Below are positions 62,058-64,000 of a DNA stretch of 64,000 nt, one piece after another; the stretch's first letter is position 1; each line of letters opens with the position of its first letter. The DNA is from Mycobacterium sp. ENV421 (GTDB lineage Bacteria > Actinomycetota > Actinomycetes > Mycobacteriales > Mycobacteriaceae). The notes below the pieces were generated by a model. It was not told the DNA's origin. It was given only the letters and a program-made list of their open reading frames with translations, and searched no databases. The translations under genes were made by a program, and so were the position numbers. Location: positions 1-64,000 of the forward strand of contig NZ_PDHO01000028.1 in the NCBI RefSeq assembly GCF_002887815.1, read 5' to 3'.

Positions 62058-62815
62058 CTTGCTGACGCTGCGGTGCTGTGCCTGATGATGGACAGGAACG
62101 CTTCCTCCAGTGACGTGCATCCGGTGTCCTCTCGCAGTCGGGTGGGGGTGGTCTGGGCCAACAGTCGGCCTTCGCGCATGAGGAGCAGGCCCGCGCAGTG
62201 GTCGGCCTCGTCCATCACGTGACTGGACACCAGCAAGGTGGTGCCCCGCCGGGCCAGCTCATCGAACTGGGCCCACAGGTCCACGCGCAGCACCGGATCA
62301 AGGCCGACCGTCGGCTCGTCGAGTACCAGCAGGTCGGGCTGACAGACCAGCGCGCAGGCCAGCGACACCCTGGCGCGCTGTCCGCCGGACAGGTTCGCGC
62401 AGTAGGCCGCGGCGTGGTCGCGCAGTCCGACGTCGTCGACCGCGCGATCGGCCACCGCGGGGGCGGCGCCGTACAGCGCGGCGAAGTAGCGGACGTTGTC
62501 GATGACCCGGAGGTCGTTGTAGATCGTCGGATCCTGGGTGACGTAGCCGACCCGGTGCCGTAGTGCGGGGGAGCCGGCCGGGAGTCCGAGCACGGTCACG
62601 GCTCCCGACGTGACGATCTGGGTGCCGACGATGCTGCGCATCAGAGTGGTCTTGCCGCAGCCCGACGGGCCGAGCAGTCCGGTGATCGAACCGCGGGGGA
62701 TCGTCACCGAGATGTCGTGCAGGGCGACCCGTTTACCGCGCACCACGCGAAGATGTTCGACCCGAATGGCGGGTTCGGCCCGGTCGACTATTAATTCATC
62801 ACCCGATGAACTCAT
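62054..62815 (-). CDS. ABC transporter ATPase (Rv1687c type)
   Basis: Nucleotide-binding subunit of 253 residues with Walker A GPSGCGKTT, signature NLSGGQRARVSL, Walker B LLVLDEPTVGLD and the switch histidine in VSSHVMDEAD. It powers the permease encoded next, probably exporting a lipid or drug. ATG 62815 lies inside the second operator palindrome, so the operator overlaps the translation start; an ATG at 62854 upstream is less likely. Confidence 0.92.
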   Translation of the reverse strand: MSSSGDELIVDRAEPAIRVEHLRVVRGKRVALHDISVTIPRGSITGLLGPSGCGKTTLMRSIVGTQIVTSGAVTVLGLPAGSPALRHRVGYVTQDPTIYNDLRVIDNVRYFAALYGAAPAVADRAVDDVGLRDHAAAYCANLSGGQRARVSLACALVCQPDLLVLDEPTVGLDPVLRVDLWAQFDELARRGTTLLVSSHVMDEADHCAGLLLMREGRLLAQTTPTRLREDTGCTSLEEAFLSIIRHSTAASAS

Positions 62816-62825
62816 CACACGATGA
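62795..62825 (-). promoter_or_regulatory. Twin TetR-type operators
   Basis: Two copies of TCATC-N4-GATGA stand side by side: TTCATC-ACCC-GATGAA (62795-62810) and TCATC-ACAC-GATGA (62812-62825), centres 16 bp apart. They cover the start of the ABC ATPase gene and lie in the gap to divergent mpg. The TetR encoded as third gene is the likely ligand. Confidence 0.65.
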
Positions 62826-62877
62826 ATAATGCTCCCCGGCGCAGGGGCGGTCAAGGTCTGGGGCAGAATTTCGTCCG

Positions 62878-63492
62878 ATGGGTGGCGATCAGCTGGACAC
62901 GGATCCGGTCTCGGCGGCGCGACTGCTGCTCGGCGGGATGATCAGCTGCCGGGGTGTCAGCGCGCTGATCGTTGAGGTCGAGGCATACGGCGGCCCGCCG
63001 GATGGCCCGTGGCCGGACGCCTCGGCCCACTCATACCGGGGTCCGAGTATCCGCAACAACGTGATGTTCGGCCCGCCAGGCCACCTCTATACGTATCGAA
63101 GCCATGGCATCCACGTCTGCGCCAACGTGTCGTGCGGCCCCGACGGCACGGCGGCGGCGGTGCTGGTGCGGGCCGCGGCGATCGAGTCGGGTCTGGACGT
63201 GGCGCAGATCCGTCGCGGCCCGTCGGTGCGCCCGGCTGCGCTGGCCCGCGGTCCGGGCAACCTCTGTTCAGCGCTGGGCATCGTGATGGCGGACAACGGG
63301 GTCGACGTCTTCGATCCGGCGTCGCCGGTGATCGTCCGGCTCGGTGACGGGGATGGTCCGGAGAGTGCCGGCCCGCGGGTCGGGGTCTCGCAGGCCGCCG
63401 ATCGGCCGTGGCGATTGTGGCTCACCGGACGTCCGGAGGTGTCGGCCTACCGTCGCAGTCCGCGCGCGCCAATCCCGGGCGCGAGCGACTGA
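62878..63492 (+). CDS. mpg: 3-methyladenine DNA glycosylase (AAG family)
   Basis: Base-excision repair enzyme of 204 residues that removes alkylated purines. AAG-fold features are EVEAYGGPPDGPWPDASAHSYRG (catalytic glutamate and the DxASH stretch), NNVMFGPPGHLYTYRSHGIH (the intercalating tyrosine loop), and RGPGNLCSALGI. Start ATG 62878; the gene is 62 bp from the divergent ABC operon. M. tuberculosis Rv1688 is in the same position. Confidence 0.92.
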   Translation: MGGDQLDTDPVSAARLLLGGMISCRGVSALIVEVEAYGGPPDGPWPDASAHSYRGPSIRNNVMFGPPGHLYTYRSHGIHVCANVSCGPDGTAAAVLVRAAAIESGLDVAQIRRGPSVRPAALARGPGNLCSALGIVMADNGVDVFDPASPVIVRLGDGDGPESAGPRVGVSQAADRPWRLWLTGRPEVSAYRRSPRAPIPGASD

Positions 63493-63519
63493 CCGCATCC
63501 CATGCGGGAAGATCAACGC

Positions 63520-64000
63520 ATGAGCACGACGATTCTCGACGAGTTGGGCTGGCGGGAGCTGATTGCGCAGTCGACCGACATCGACGCGCTCGCCGCGGCA
63601 GCCACGCAGCCCCCGATGACGGTGTATTGCGGATTCGATCCGACCGCGCCGAGCCTGCATGCGGGAAATCTGGTGCCGTTGCTCACACTTCGCCGATTCC
63701 AGCGGGCCGGACACCGGCCGATCGTGCTGGCCGGCGGCGCCACCGGGATGATCGGTGATCCTCGTGACACCGGCGAGCGGACCATGAACACCACCGACAC
63801 CGTCGCGCAGTGGGCCGAGCGTATCCGCGGCCAGCTGGAGCGTTTCGTCGACTTCGACGAGTCACCCAGCGGGGCGGTCGTGGAGAACAACCTGAATTGG
63901 ACCGCGCAGCTGAGCGCCATCGATTTCCTGCGCGACGTCGGCAAGCACTTCTCGGTGAACGTGATGCTCGACCGCGACACGATCCGTCGCCGGCTCGACG
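63520..64000 (+). CDS. tyrS: Tyrosyl-tRNA synthetase, 5' part
   Basis: First 160 codons of a class I synthetase, cut by the window end. The start is MSTTILDELGWRELIAQSTD; the tyrosine pocket is TVYCGFDPTAPSLHAGNLVPL with the HIGH-like motif HAGN; LAGGATGMIGDPRDTGERT follows. A small hairpin CCGCAT-CCC-ATGCGG (63493-63507) lies between mpg and the ribosome-binding site. The KMSKS loop is beyond the window. Confidence 0.95.
   Translation, partial: MSTTILDELGWRELIAQSTDIDALAAAATQPPMTVYCGFDPTAPSLHAGNLVPLLTLRRFQRAGHRPIVLAGGATGMIGDPRDTGERTMNTTDTVAQWAERIRGQLERFVDFDESPSGAVVENNLNWTAQLSAIDFLRDVGKHFSVNVMLDRDTIRRRLD

Overview
The window is high-GC actinobacterial DNA from a mycobacterium, most likely a non-tuberculous, Mycolicibacterium-type species. 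Gene order follows the M. tuberculosis Rv1633-Rv1689 backbone (from memory of that map): uvrB, an MFS pump, a LAM-capping-type glycosyltransferase, a universal stress protein, an MBL hydrolase, uvrA, an esterase, lysX, infC-rpmI-rplT, tsnR, an adenylyl cyclase, pheST, argCJBDFRGH, then after a jump the Rv1683-type lipase/acyl-CoA synthetase fusion, Trm112, TetR plus ABC pair, mpg and tyrS. mmpS/mmpL genes, leaderless starts and GTG starts fit the same assignment.

Layout. 0-4.4 kb: uvrB, an MFS exporter behind a MerR/SoxR-type promoter, and an MgtC-like protein. 4.4-8.5 kb: an unusual tRNA-Cys, a 48-residue Cys-rich ORF, and a 1185-residue secreted Pro/Gly repeat protein with a 19-residue period. 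8.5-11.8 kb: alpha/beta hydrolase, GT-C glycosyltransferase, universal stress protein. 11.8-19.8 kb: an accessory block between the stress-protein and MBL genes (CorA-like, DUF2752, MarR with divergent mmpS-mmpL-membrane protein, GNAT, an MBL gene remnant, a ureohydrolase). 19.8-31.2 kb: MBL, uvrA, an overlapping esterase/small protein/SDR operon, lysX, DUF1844 and the IF3 operon with an ATC start and a hairpin-rich leader. 31.2-42 kb: tsnR with an overlapping PaoABC-like molybdo-flavoenzyme operon, a 388-bp element with 27-bp perfect terminal inverted repeats carrying a frameshifted winged-helix gene, an acyl-CoA dehydrogenase, a DUF2236 protein, a class III cyclase, a rhomboid-like protein and a glutamate-synthase-like protein. 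42-54 kb: pheST and the complete arginine operon, almost all joined by 4-nt overlaps. 54-64 kb: ABC-F, the lipase/synthetase fusion, an exported protein, Trm112, an acyltransferase, a TetR-controlled ABC exporter operon, mpg and the start of tyrS.

Most of the window is conserved housekeeping: excision repair (uvrA, uvrB, mpg), translation (infC, rpmI, rplT, tsnR, pheST, lysX, tyrS) and arginine synthesis. The strongest candidates for undescribed biology are the elastin/collagen-like repeat protein (4931-8488), the inverted-repeat element (35834-36221), the tRNA-Cys/Cys-rich ORF pair (4508-4755), and several readable promoters and operators (2261-2291, 13731-13744, 38631-38667, 62795-62825). 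I saw no CRISPR array, rRNA, prophage or intact insertion sequence. Homology statements rest on motif recognition and memory of family sequences, not on searches.
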